This document shows, piece after piece, positions 1 to 7,544 of a stretch of 46,415 nucleotides of DNA (position 1 is its first letter; every line of letters starts with the position of its first letter). A program made the position numbers and the translations under genes. This stretch comes from Burkholderiales bacterium (lineage in GTDB: Bacteria; Pseudomonadota; Gammaproteobacteria; Burkholderiales; Burkholderiaceae_C). The stretch is from positions 1-46,415 of the forward strand of contig JAGWMW010000003.1 of the NCBI GenBank assembly GCA_028871575.1, in the 5' to 3' direction. Below the pieces are notes generated by a model. The model was not told the origin of the DNA and made no database searches. It was given only the letters and a program-made list of their open reading frames with translations.

Positions 1-698
1 CGCACCACAGCGCCAGTGCCGTGGCGCTGGTGGGCGGCGGCTCGCCGCCGCGGCCGGGCGAGATCTCGCTCGCCCACGGCGGGGTGCTGTTCCTCGACGA
101 GCTGCCCGAGTTCCCGCGCGCCGCGCTCGAAGCCCTGCGCGAGCCGCTGGAGTCGGGCTCGATCACGATCTCGCGCGCGGCGCGCCAGGCGGTCTTCCCG
201 GCCCGCTTCCAGCTCGTGGCGGCGATGAACCCCTGCCCCTGCGGCTGGCTCGGCGCGCCGGCCGGGCTGGGCCGCCCCTGCCGCTGCACGCCCGAGGCCG
301 TGGCGCGCTACCAGGGCCGGCTGTCGGGGCCGCTGCTGGACCGCATCGACCTGCAGGTGGAGGTGCTGGCCGCTGCCCCGCAGCAGATGCTGGCCGCGCC
401 CGACGGCGAGCCCAGCGCCGCCGTGGCCGCGCGCGTGGCCGCGGCGCGCGAGCGTCAGCAGGCGCGCCAGGGCCAGCCGAACGCGCTGCTCGACGCCGCG
501 GCGATCGACCGCCACGGCGGCGCCGACGCGGCGGCGCTGCGCTTCGTGCGCAGTGCCGCCGAGCGCCTGGGCTGGTCGGGCCGGCGGCTGCACCGCTGCC
601 TGAAGGTGGCGCGCACGATCGCCGACCTGGCCGGCGCCGAGGCCGTGGCCGCCGCGCACCTGGCCGAGGCCCTGCAGCTGCAGCGCGTGCTGGCCTGA
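1..698 (+). CDS. yifB: YifB/ComM-family Mg-chelatase-like AAA+ ATPase, 3' part
   Basis: The gene is open at the left edge; the reading frame enters at base 3 with HHSASAVALVGGGS and ends at a TGA at 696-698, so about 231 C-terminal residues are visible. The Walker B stretch GGVLFLDELPEF and the following arginine-rich EALREPLESG segment are typical of the Mg-chelatase-type AAA+ core. A cysteine-containing stretch NPCPCGW and LLDRIDLQVEV follow, then the Mg_chelatase_C helical domain (RLHRCLKVARTIADLAG to the end). The Walker A part lies outside the window. Members of this family (YifB in E. coli, ComM in naturally transformable bacteria) act as hexameric helicases that help integrate incoming single-stranded DNA; that role is family knowledge and is not shown here. 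The gene converges with priA, and the two stops are only 18 bp apart. Confidence 0.9.
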   Translation, partial: HHSASAVALVGGGSPPRPGEISLAHGGVLFLDELPEFPRAALEALREPLESGSITISRAARQAVFPARFQLVAAMNPCPCGWLGAPAGLGRPCRCTPEAVARYQGRLSGPLLDRIDLQVEVLAAAPQQMLAAPDGEPSAAVAARVAAARERQQARQGQPNALLDAAAIDRHGGADAAALRFVRSAAERLGWSGRRLHRCLKVARTIADLAGAEAVAAAHLAEALQLQRVLA

Positions 699-716
699 TC
701 CGGTCGCGGCGCCGCG

Positions 717-2834
717 TCAGATCGCCTGCGGGTCGATGTCCACCGCCCAGCGCAGCAGGCCCTTGTGCTGCGCGCGCAGGCCGTGCAGCGCGGGCAGCCA
801 GGCCGCCAGCATGCGCTGCAGCGGTGCACGCGCCGGCGCTTCCAGCAGCATCTGCATCCGCTGCACGTCGGCCACCTTGGCCACGGCCGGCGGCACCGGC
901 GGGTAGACGGTGACGCCGGCCTGGGCGCGGGCCAGCGCCGCGGCGTCGCGCAGGAAGGCGGCGGCCACGGCCTCGGTGCGGCCTTCAGCCCGCAGCAGGG
1001 CCAGGCTGGCGTAGGGCGGCAGCGCGGCGGCGCGCCGTTCGGCCAGCTGGGCGGCGGCGAAGGCCGCGTAGTCGTGAGCGCGCAGCGCGGCGTACAGCGG
1101 GTGGGCGGGCGACCAGGTCTGCACCCACATCTCGCTGGCGGCGGCCTGCGCCGCGTCGCGGCCGGCGCGCCCGGCGGCCTGCATCAGCAGTGCGAACAGG
1201 CGCTCGGGGGCGCGGAAGTCGCTGCTGAACAGCGCCGTGTCGGGGTTGACCGCGGCCACCAGCGTGACGCGGCGGAAATCATGCCCCTTGGCCAGCATCT
1301 GGGTGCCCACCAGCACGTCCACCTCGCCGGCGTGCACGGCCTGCAGCTGCTGCTGCAGGCGGCCTTCGCCGCGCGTGCTGTCGGCGTCGAGGCGGCCGAT
1401 GCGCGCCGCCGGCAGCAGCGCGGCCAGCTGCTCCTGAAGCTTCTCGGTGCCGCGGCCGATGGGCGCGATGTCGAGGTTGCCGCAGTCGGGGCAGGCGCGC
1501 GGCACGCGCTCGGCCAGCCCGCAGTGGTGGCAGCGCAGCGTGCGGTCGAGCTTGTGGAACACGCGCCAGGCGCTGCAGTGCGGGCAGCCGCTCTTCCAGT
1601 CGCAGGCCGTGCACTGCAGCACCGGCGCGTAGCCGCGGCGGTTGAGCAGCAGCAGGCTCTGCTCGCCGCGCGCCAGGCGCTGCCCGATGGCCTCGAGCAG
1701 GGCCGGCGCCAGCACGCGCTCGCCGCGCTCGGGCCGCGGCAGCGCGCCCATGTCGATGAGCCGCACCCGCGGCATCGCGCCGCCGCCGATGCGGCTGGGC
1801 ATCGCGATGCGGCGGTAGCGGCCTTCCTGCGCGCGCTGCCAGCTCTCCAGCGCCGGCGTGGCCGAGCCCAGCACCACCGGCACGGCCAGGCGGTGACCGC
1901 GCCAGACCGCCAGGTCGCGCGCCGAGTAGCGCGCGCCCTCCTGCTGCTTGAACGAGGGGTCGTGCTCCTCGTCCACCACGATCAGCCCCAGCCGCGGCAT
2001 CGAGGCGAACACCGCCAGCCGCGTGCCCAGCACCAGGTCGGCCAGCCCCAGGTGGGCCAGCAGCCAGTGGCGCAGGCGCTGCGCCGGGGTCAGCGCGCTG
2101 TGCAGGCTGACGAGGCAGCGGCCCGGGAAGCGCTGCGCGAAGCGCGCCTCGAGCTGCGGCGTCAGGTTGATCTCGGGCACCAGCACCAGGGCCTGCCGGC
2201 CCCGGGCCAGCGCCGCCTCGGCCGCGCGCAGGTAGACCTCGGTCTTGCCGCTGCCGGTGGCGCCGTGCAGCAGGGCCGGCGGGCCCGGCTCGGCCAGCGC
2301 AGCCACCGCGGCCGCCTGCTCGGGCGTCAGCGGTGGCCGCTCGGCGGGGTCGGCGGGGTCGGCGGGGGCGTGTTCGGGGTCGGCCAGCGCGGCCGCCTCG
2401 GCCAGCGCGGCGCACGCGTCGGGCCCCGCCCTGGCGGCCGCCCCGGGCTCGCGCCGCAGCCGGGCGATGCGCCGCGCCAGCTGCGCGTTGTCCAGCCGAC
2501 GCAGCTCGGGCGGCAGCACGGCCAGCGCGAGCTCGCCCACGCCGCGCTGGTAGTAGGCGGCAGCGAAGTCGACCAGCGCGCGCCATTCGTCGGCCAGCGG
2601 CGGCAGGGCGTCTAGCGGCGGGCCTGCAGGGCGCAGCTGCTCGGCCGGCGGCGCGGCGTCAGCACTCCGATGCCACACCAGGCCCGGCACCCGGCGCCGG
2701 CCCAGCGGCACGTTCAGCAGCGTGCCGGGCGCGAGCGGCTGCTCGGTCGTGTAGTCCAGCAGGGTGCCGATGGCCGAATGCCGCGGCGCCTCGACCGCCA
2801 CCGACACGGTCAGCGGCCCGGTCATCGCAGGCAC
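717..2834 (-). CDS. priA: Primosomal protein N' (replication restart helicase PriA)
   Basis: PriA is a 3'-to-5' superfamily 2 helicase that reloads DnaB at collapsed forks. The 705-residue product has an N-terminal DNA-binding domain, Walker A GATGSGKT at residues 191-198, the DEEH box at 288-291, and eight cysteines (408, 411, 417, 420, 435, 438, 448, 451) forming the two zinc sites characteristic of PriA. The SAT motif (LGSATPALE) and the helicase C-terminal region are intact. Residues 130-168 form an Ala/Pro/Asp-rich insert linking the N-terminal domain to the helicase core. The longest frame begins with GTG at 2834; an in-frame ATG three codons later (2825) is equally possible, and neither has a clear ribosome binding site. 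The gene lies downstream of hemE in the same direction but 357 bp away, so it probably has its own promoter in that gap, where a DnaA box is found. Confidence 0.96.
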   Translation of the reverse strand: MPAMTGPLTVSVAVEAPRHSAIGTLLDYTTEQPLAPGTLLNVPLGRRRVPGLVWHRSADAAPPAEQLRPAGPPLDALPPLADEWRALVDFAAAYYQRGVGELALAVLPPELRRLDNAQLARRIARLRREPGAAARAGPDACAALAEAAALADPEHAPADPADPAERPPLTPEQAAAVAALAEPGPPALLHGATGSGKTEVYLRAAEAALARGRQALVLVPEINLTPQLEARFAQRFPGRCLVSLHSALTPAQRLRHWLLAHLGLADLVLGTRLAVFASMPRLGLIVVDEEHDPSFKQQEGARYSARDLAVWRGHRLAVPVVLGSATPALESWQRAQEGRYRRIAMPSRIGGGAMPRVRLIDMGALPRPERGERVLAPALLEAIGQRLARGEQSLLLLNRRGYAPVLQCTACDWKSGCPHCSAWRVFHKLDRTLRCHHCGLAERVPRACPDCGNLDIAPIGRGTEKLQEQLAALLPAARIGRLDADSTRGEGRLQQQLQAVHAGEVDVLVGTQMLAKGHDFRRVTLVAAVNPDTALFSSDFRAPERLFALLMQAAGRAGRDAAQAAASEMWVQTWSPAHPLYAALRAHDYAAFAAAQLAERRAAALPPYASLALLRAEGRTEAVAAAFLRDAAALARAQAGVTVYPPVPPAVAKVADVQRMQMLLEAPARAPLQRMLAAWLPALHGLRAQHKGLLRWAVDIDPQAI

Positions 2835-3191
2835 CGCCGCAGTTGCGCCGCAAAGCTCGGTTGCACTTCAAGGATCGACCGCAAGCTGCTGATGCGACAA
2901 GACTTTTCGAGCTGTCCACGCAATCTGTGGATAACATTGTGCGCAAGCTGCGCCAAGGCGAGGCAAGTGCTTGATTCTGCGAACCCCAGGCGGCCCTGCC
3001 CGTTTTGGCGGCAGCCCGGCGCAGTCATCAAAATCAAGGACTTAGCGCGTATTCGGGCAAACGCGAGGGGCGGCCGGCCCGGCCGGGGCGGCATTGCGTC
3101 GCAGCACGGGATTTGGGGATAAGTCAACCCCTGAGCGCTCACTTACCGGCAATCTCAGGCCCGACGCGCTGCCGGCACGCGGCACCGGGCG
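2835..3191. other. 357-bp gap between hemE and priA, no gene seen
   Basis: No convincing coding sequence is present; the short frames here lack family resemblance. The middle of the gap (about 2900-3060) is clearly richer in A+T than its surroundings and should hold the priA promoter, reading leftward. It contains a consensus DnaA box at 2926-2934, a one-mismatch box at 3114-3122, and a perfect 10-bp palindrome TGAGCGCTCA at 3132-3141. I cannot assign a -35/-10 pair with confidence. Confidence 0.6.
2926..2934 (-). promoter_or_regulatory. Consensus DnaA box in the priA upstream region
   Basis: The plus strand reads TGTGGATAA, the exact complement of the high-affinity DnaA box TTATCCACA. A degenerate inverted partner (TGTCCACG, 2913-2920) lies just to its left, and a second box with one mismatch (TGGGGATAA) sits at 3114-3122. 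A perfect box is A+T-rich and should be rare in DNA this rich in G+C. It may place priA under DnaA control or titrate DnaA; the sequence alone does not decide. Confidence 0.6.
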
Positions 3192-4304
3192 TCAGGCCGC
3201 GGCGCGCTGGGTGCGCGAGTGCGCGTGCACCGCCTGCACCAGTGCCGCCACGTGCTCGGGCGGCGTGTGCTGGCTGATGCCGTGGCCGAGGTTGAAGACA
3301 TGCCCGTCCCAGCCGCCCGGCTGGCCATCGGCGCCGGCGGGGCGCTGCGGCGGGCCGAAGCTGTCGAGCACCGCGCGCGCCTCGCGCGCCACGGCCTCGG
3401 GCGGCGCGAACAGCACCGCCGGGTCGAGGTTGCCCTGCAGCGCCACCCGGTGGCCCACGCGGGCGCGGGCGGCGCCCAGGTTGACCGTCCAGTCCAGGCC
3501 CACGACATCGGCGCCGCAGCCGGCGATCTCGTCCAGCCAGGGGCCGCCCCCCTTGGTGAACACGATCACCGGCACGCGCGCGCCTTCGTGCTCGCGCCGC
3601 AGGCCGGCCACGACCTGGCGCGTGTAGTCCAGGCTGAAGCGCTGGAAGGCGCCGTCGGCCAGCACGCCGCCCCAGGAGTCGAACACCATCACCGCCTGCG
3701 CCCCGGCCTCGATCTGCGCGTTGAGGTAGGCCGTGACGGCCGCCGCGTTCACGGCCAGGATGCGGTGCAGCAGGTCGGGCCGCGCATACAGCATCGCCTT
3801 GACGACGCGGTAGTCGTCGCTGCCCGCGCCCTCGACCATGTAGCTGGCCAGGGTCCAGGGGCTGCCCGCGAAGCCGATCAGCGGCACCCGGCCCGCCAGG
3901 GCCTTGCGGATCGAGGCCACGGCGTCGAAGACGTAGCGCAGGCGGTCGAGGTCGGGCACTTGCAGCGCGGCCACCGCGGCCTCGTCGCGCACCGGGTGCG
4001 CGAAGCGCGGGCCTTCGCCCTGGCCGAAGCTCAGGCCCAGGCCCATCGCATCGGGCACGGTGAGGATGTCGGAGAACAGGATCGCCGCGTCCAGCGGGTA
4101 GCGCGCCAGCGGCTGCAGCGTCACCTCGGTGGCGTGCTGCGGGCTCGTCGCCAGGGCCATGAAGCTGCCGCCGGCGCGCGTGCGGGTGGCGTTGTACTCG
4201 GGCAGGTAGCGCCCGGCCTGGCGCATCAGCCACACGGGCGTGTGCAGCGTGGGCTGGCGCAGGCAGGCGCGCAGGAAGCAGTCGTTCTGCAGGGCGACGG
4301 ACAT
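3192..4304 (-). CDS. hemE: Uroporphyrinogen III decarboxylase
   Basis: HemE removes four carboxyl groups from uroporphyrinogen III to give coproporphyrinogen III, a cytoplasmic, cofactor-free step of haem biosynthesis. The 370-residue product is of usual length and carries the N-terminal signature [15 protein letters not shown] (residues 23-37), with the conserved arginines in RQAGR, and the FSDIL motif at 77-81, whose aspartate (D79) contacts the substrate pyrroles in characterised enzymes. The C-terminal [16 protein letters not shown] segment is also family-typical. The start is the ATG at 4302-4304. It is divergent from lemA, with 110 bp between start codons, and is followed by priA in the same direction. 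Confidence 0.97.
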   Translation of the reverse strand: MSVALQNDCFLRACLRQPTLHTPVWLMRQAGRYLPEYNATRTRAGGSFMALATSPQHATEVTLQPLARYPLDAAILFSDILTVPDAMGLGLSFGQGEGPRFAHPVRDEAAVAALQVPDLDRLRYVFDAVASIRKALAGRVPLIGFAGSPWTLASYMVEGAGSDDYRVVKAMLYARPDLLHRILAVNAAAVTAYLNAQIEAGAQAVMVFDSWGGVLADGAFQRFSLDYTRQVVAGLRREHEGARVPVIVFTKGGGPWLDEIAGCGADVVGLDWTVNLGAARARVGHRVALQGNLDPAVLFAPPEAVAREARAVLDSFGPPQRPAGADGQPGGWDGHVFNLGHGISQHTPPEHVAALVQAVHAHSRTQRAAA

Positions 4305-4414
4305 GCGAACGATTATGGCGGCGGCCTTGAAGCCGCCCGGCGCCGCCCCACCTGTGGGCGACGGGTACGATGCGCCCGCCCGCCCGAGACAACGGCCCCC
4401 TTTGAGGAGATGGC

Positions 4415-5068
4415 ATGGCCCCCACGACCCGACGCACCCCGCGCTTGCTGGCGCTGTTCGGTGCCTTCTTGCTGGCCAGCCTGCTCTCGGGCTGCGGCTA
4501 CAACGAGTTCCAGCGCCTGGACGAGCAGACCAAGGCGGCCTGGAGCGAGGTGCTGAACCAGTACCAGCGCCGCGCCGACCTGGTGCCCAACATCGTGGCC
4601 ACCGTCAAGGGCGAGGCCAACTTCGAGCAGGAGACGCTGACCCGCGTGATCGAGGCCCGCGCCAAGGCCACCAGCATCCAGGCCACGCCGGCCCTGATCA
4701 ACGACCCGGCGGCATTCCAGAAATTCCAGGCTGCGCAGGGCGAGCTCACGGGCGCGCTGAGCCGTCTGATGGTGGTCAGCGAGCAATACCCCAGCCTGAA
4801 GGCGAACCAGGCCTTCCAGGACCTGCGCGTGACGCTGGAAGGCACCGAGAACCGCATCACCGTGGCGCGCGGCCGCTACGTGCAGGCGGTGCAGGCCTAC
4901 AACGTGCTGGCGCGCAGCTTCCCGACCAACCTCACGGCCAAGATCTTCGGCTACGCCGTCAAGCCCAACTTCACGGTGCAGGACGAGGCCGCGATCTCGG
5001 CCCCGCCCAGCGTCAGCTTCGACAAGCCGGCTGCACCGGCCGCGCCGGCCCCCGCGGCCTCGCGCTGA
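4415..5068 (+). CDS. lemA: LemA family lipoprotein
   Basis: The 217-residue protein starts at ATG 4415 after a GAGGAG ribosome binding site at about 4404-4409. Its N-terminus is a lipoprotein signal peptide with lipobox LSGC (cysteine 27). The mature part begins with the LemA signature: [18 protein letters not shown], then [16 protein letters not shown], and continues as a long alpha-helical domain to about residue 180. The last 20 residues are a Pro/Ala-rich tail. LemA proteins are membrane-anchored helical-bundle proteins without a settled biochemical role. They are very often encoded directly before a TPM-domain protein, as here (9-bp gap), which suggests the products act together in the cell envelope. 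Confidence 0.93.
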   Translation: MAPTTRRTPRLLALFGAFLLASLLSGCGYNEFQRLDEQTKAAWSEVLNQYQRRADLVPNIVATVKGEANFEQETLTRVIEARAKATSIQATPALINDPAAFQKFQAAQGELTGALSRLMVVSEQYPSLKANQAFQDLRVTLEGTENRITVARGRYVQAVQAYNVLARSFPTNLTAKIFGYAVKPNFTVQDEAAISAPPSVSFDKPAAPAAPAPAASR

Positions 5069-5077
5069 GGCCGGCGC

Positions 5078-6025
5078 GTGACGCAAGCGCCGGCGCTGCA
5101 CGGCCGGCCCGCGGGGCGGGCCGCCTGGCGGCTGGCGCCGGCCCTCGCGCTGGCGTTCGCGCTGGCCGTCTGGGCGCTGGGTGCGGCGCTGCCGGCCCGG
5201 GCCCAGGCGCCGGCCTTGCTGCCCGTGCCGGCGCTGAGCGCGCGCGTCATCGACCAGACCGGCACCCTCAGCGCCGAGCAGCGCGCCGCGCTCGAGGCCA
5301 AGCTGGCCGCCTTCGAGGCGCAGGCCGGCACGCAGATCGTGCTGCTGCTGGTGCCCACCACCGCGCCCGAGGACATTGCCTCGTACGGCCAGCGCGTGGC
5401 CGACCAGTGGAAGCTGGGGCGCAAGAACGTCGGCGACGGCGCCATCGTGCTGGTGGCCAAGGACGACCGCCAGGTGCGCATCGAGGTGGCCAAGACGCTG
5501 GAAGGCGCCGTGCCCGACCTGGCCGCCAACGCCATCATCCAGCGCGCGATCGTGCCGGCCTTCAAGCGGGGCGACTTCGCCGGCGGCCTGGACGCCGGCG
5601 TCGACCAGCTCATCGCCCGCATCCGCGGCGAAGACCTGCCGCTGCCGGCCGCGGGCGGCAGCGGCAGCGGCGGCACCCCGCAGGGCGCGCCGCTGCAGCA
5701 GTCGCTGATCTTCTTCTTCGTCGGCGTGATGGCGGTGGGCGGCCTGCTGAGCGCGGTGCTCGGGCGCCGGCTGGGCTCGGTGCTGACCGCCATCGCCTCG
5801 GGCGGCCTGGCCTGGTGGCTGGGCGCGGGCGTGCTGATGGCCCTGGGCGCCGCGCTGGCCACCGTGGTGGTGGTGGGCGTGCTGGGCGTGGGCACCGTGC
5901 TGCAGCTGGTGGCGATGGGCATGGGCCGCGGCGGCGGCTTCGGTGGCGGCGGCGGGGGTGGCGGTGGCTTCTCCTCCGGCGGCGGGGGCGACTTCGGCGG
6001 CGGCGGCGCTTCCGGCCGCTGGTGA
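5078..6025 (+). CDS. TPM-domain (YgcG-like) membrane protein with Gly-rich tail
   Basis: The 315-residue protein starts at GTG 5078, nine bases after the lemA stop. A signal peptide (about residues 15-43, ending ARA) leads to a periplasmic TPM domain (about 53-185) with the hallmarks VIDQTGTLS, IVLLLVPT, WKLGRKNVGDGAIVLVAKDDRQVRIEV and a final helix. A Gly/Ser linker (192-204) follows. Hydrophobic segments at about 209-228 and 236-280 likely span the membrane. The tail is an almost pure Gly-rich stretch with Phe and Ser (284-313) ending SGRW, as in many YgcG/TPM proteins. TPM domains include a thylakoid acid phosphatase (TLP18.3) and a photosystem II repair factor; the bacterial role alongside LemA is not established. 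Confidence 0.92.
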   Translation: MTQAPALHGRPAGRAAWRLAPALALAFALAVWALGAALPARAQAPALLPVPALSARVIDQTGTLSAEQRAALEAKLAAFEAQAGTQIVLLLVPTTAPEDIASYGQRVADQWKLGRKNVGDGAIVLVAKDDRQVRIEVAKTLEGAVPDLAANAIIQRAIVPAFKRGDFAGGLDAGVDQLIARIRGEDLPLPAAGGSGSGGTPQGAPLQQSLIFFFVGVMAVGGLLSAVLGRRLGSVLTAIASGGLAWWLGAGVLMALGAALATVVVVGVLGVGTVLQLVAMGMGRGGGFGGGGGGGGGFSSGGGGDFGGGGASGRW

Positions 6026-6118
6026 GGCCGCCTTTGAGACCGCCTTCGAGACCGCCGCTAATACCGTCAGCGAGACCGCCATTGAGTCCGCCCATGCGTC
6101 CGCCCACAGGCCACCCAT
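6024..6118 (+). repeat. Degenerate 12-bp minisatellite (GAGACCGCC + 3)
   Basis: Starting at the stop codon of the TPM gene, about eight copies of a 12-bp unit of the form GAG-ACC-GCC-NNN run to about 6115, becoming more degenerate rightward. In the frame shifted relative to the TPM gene they would encode tetrapeptides EAAF, ETAF, ETAA, NTVS, ETAI, ESAH. No start codon or ribosome binding site supports translation, so I treat this as a non-coding tandem repeat filling the gap between the two TPM genes. Confidence 0.7.
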
Positions 6119-6144
6119 GAGGCCGCGCCGATGAGGTCTCCGCG

Positions 6145-6654
6145 ATGACGAACCGCCTGCTGCGCATCGCCCGCCACTGGTGGCACGACGAGCACCACCT
6201 GCGGCGCCGGCTCGACGCCGGCGCGCTGGCCCGGCTGCGGGCCCGCGTCACGGCCAGCGAGGCCCGCCACGGCGGCGAGATCCGCGTCTGCGTCGAAGCC
6301 GCGCTGCCGCTGCGCGCGCTGTGGCGCGGCGACGGCCCGCGCCAGCGCGCGCTGGCCCTGTTCGGCGAGCTCGGCGTCTGGAACACCGAGGCCAACAACG
6401 GCGTGCTGATCTACCTGCTGCTGGCCGAGCGCGCCATCGAGATCGTGGCCGACCGCGGCGTCGCGCGCCTCGTGCCGCCCGGCCATTGGGACGCCGTGCT
6501 GGCCGGCATGCGCCAGGCCTTCCAGGCCGGCCGCTTCGAGCCCGGCCTGATGGCCGCCGTCGAAGCCGTCGAGGCCGTGCTGGTGCAGCACTTCCCGCTC
6601 GCGCCCGGGCAGGCCAACCCGAACGAGTTGCCGGACGGGGTGGCGGTGCGCTGA
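6145..6654 (+). CDS. Second, soluble TPM-domain protein
   Basis: This 169-residue protein starts at ATG 6145, with a GAGG element just upstream. It has no signal peptide or membrane segment. It opens with a basic/His-rich helix (HWWHDEHHLRRRLDAG), followed by a TPM-type fold: a helix ARLRARVTASEARHGGEIRVCVEA, the core FGELGVWNTEANNGVLIYLLLAERAIEIVADRGVARLV, and a last helix FEPGLMAAVEAVEAVLVQHFP. The conserved tract WNTEANNGVLIY corresponds to WKLGRKNVGDGAIV in the preceding TPM protein. The three-gene order lemA, membrane TPM, soluble TPM occurs in many proteobacteria and suggests one functional unit with one TPM protein on each side of the membrane (inference). Confidence 0.88.
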   Translation: MTNRLLRIARHWWHDEHHLRRRLDAGALARLRARVTASEARHGGEIRVCVEAALPLRALWRGDGPRQRALALFGELGVWNTEANNGVLIYLLLAERAIEIVADRGVARLVPPGHWDAVLAGMRQAFQAGRFEPGLMAAVEAVEAVLVQHFPLAPGQANPNELPDGVAVR

Positions 6655-6689
6655 GGCGGGCTGGGGCCGCGGTCGACTGACACCGCCGC

Positions 6690-7046
6690 TCAGGCCACAG
6701 CGCGCGCCAGAGGGACGACGATTTCGACCGACTCGTACGGCACCAGAACTTCGCCAGCTTCGGTACGGTCGATCAGGCCGAGCTCTTCCAGGCGCATGAC
6801 ATCCGTGTGCACGTTCGAGTAGTTGCGTTCGGCAGCCTTGGCCAAGGCATAGACGCTGCACGGGCCGACTCGGCGAAGGGTGTCGAGCAGGTCGAGCCGG
6901 GCCGGCGTGAGCTCTGCGAACAGTGAACGCGCTGACTCGAAGCTGAGATGGAAGTCGGGTGCGCGCCCCTTCCGGGCGGCCGCGACTTGAGCCGTGGCTG
7001 TCTTGTAGACCGAGCCCTTGCCAGACACCTCGATGATGGCCTTCAC
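6690..7046 (-). CDS. TumA-like HTH antitoxin/regulator (HVO_A0114 type)
   Basis: This 118-residue protein has a short N-terminal arm and a winged helix-turn-helix (about residues 46-100: LTPARLDLLDTLRRVGPCSVYALAKAAERNYSNVHTDVMRLEELGLI), and ends with VPYESVEIVVPL, typical of the small HTH regulators known as the HVO_A0114 family. The start is GTG at 7044-7046, overlapping the toxin stop codon by four bases (GTGA), so translation is coupled to the upstream gene. In the TumE-TumA pairs this protein is the antitoxin and would bind both the toxin and the operon promoter. It converges with the TPM gene, 35 bp away. Confidence 0.82.
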   Translation of the reverse strand: MKAIIEVSGKGSVYKTATAQVAAARKGRAPDFHLSFESARSLFAELTPARLDLLDTLRRVGPCSVYALAKAAERNYSNVHTDVMRLEELGLIDRTEAGEVLVPYESVEIVVPLARAVA

Positions 7047-7336
7047 TTCGGCTCCCAGCGCTCGACGTCGGACTGAAAGTCCGCGAGCCGTTGTTCCACG
7101 GTGCTGAACTTGTATTCGTACTCCTGATGACCGACGTGGCGATGGTCGCCTTTACCTCGCTCGTTGTCGTACCGCACCCGGCTGACACCCGATGCACCGA
7201 AGTGCAGCCTGTACTTGAAACGGTGCGTGCTGGGCGGCAGCGGCTCCGAGAGCTCCCAGAGGACGATCTCGACGATGGACCCGTCATCGCGGACTTCCTT
7301 GGCGCGGGCTAGGAGGACGGCCGCCATGTATTGCAT
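7043..7336 (-). CDS. TumE-family toxin (DUF6516)
   Basis: The 97-residue product shows the TumE/DUF6516 pattern: a short beta-rich N-terminus (IVEIVLWELSEPLPPSTHRFKYRLHFG), then the diagnostic core RVRYDNERGKGDHRHVGHQEYEYKFSTVEQRLADF, with its conserved RYDN, G-K-G-D-H-R-H and Y-x-F elements. The frame opens with ATG 7336; a second in-frame ATG at 7327 is the alternative start. Both lie within a 22-bp inverted repeat that is a likely operator. The gene precedes its antitoxin, an order seen in the TumE-TumA type. The mode of toxicity is not evident from sequence. The pair is flanked by unrelated genes and looks like a small acquired module. Confidence 0.8.
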   Translation of the reverse strand: MQYMAAVLLARAKEVRDDGSIVEIVLWELSEPLPPSTHRFKYRLHFGASGVSRVRYDNERGKGDHRHVGHQEYEYKFSTVEQRLADFQSDVERWEPK

Positions 7337-7348
7337 GGTAGCAATACA
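7327..7348. promoter_or_regulatory. Palindrome over the toxin start codon (candidate operator)
   Basis: Two perfect 8-bp arms, TGTATTGC (7327-7334) and GCAATACA (7341-7348), are separated by six bases. The repeat covers the first start codon of the TumE-like gene and abuts the second. Placement and symmetry fit an operator bound by the HTH antitoxin for autorepression; as an RNA hairpin it could also hide the start codon. It is A+T-richer than its surroundings. Confidence 0.55.
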
Positions 7349-7513
7349 GCAACGGCTGGTCTATGGGGCCGTCGGCCGCCTGCGTGCGACCGGCCTCGAT
7401 GCCGGCCACCCCGAGACGACTGCACGCAGCCACCCGCGAACCCTCCTGCCGGCCGTCGCGCTCGCCCTCGAGCAAACGTGGCTCTGCCACTTTGCTTGAA
7501 CCCCCGCGGGGGG

Positions 7514-7531
7514 CGGGCTGGGCGCAGCCCG
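7514..7531 (-). terminator. Hairpin downstream of TonB receptor gene
   Basis: Arms CGGGCTG (7514-7520) and CAGCCCG (7525-7531) flank a four-base loop, 14 bp beyond the stop codon of the leftward receptor gene. There is no U-tract, so termination is only plausible. Confidence 0.35.
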
Positions 7532-7544
7532 GCCCTGGGGGCCC

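Noticed and set aside
765-2615. Long open frame on the plus strand opposite priA
   Set aside because: It mirrors a strongly supported gene; the translation is Arg/Gln/His/Ala-rich without domains, as expected of an antisense frame in G+C-rich DNA.
2822-3142. 106-codon minus-strand frame in the hemE-priA gap
   Set aside because: It overlaps the priA start, has no ribosome binding site or family resemblance, and lies over the DnaA boxes; more likely regulatory DNA.
5943-6134. Short plus-strand frame containing the ETAF-like tetrapeptides
   Set aside because: It begins inside the TPM gene in another frame with no ribosome binding site; the repetition comes from the DNA minisatellite.
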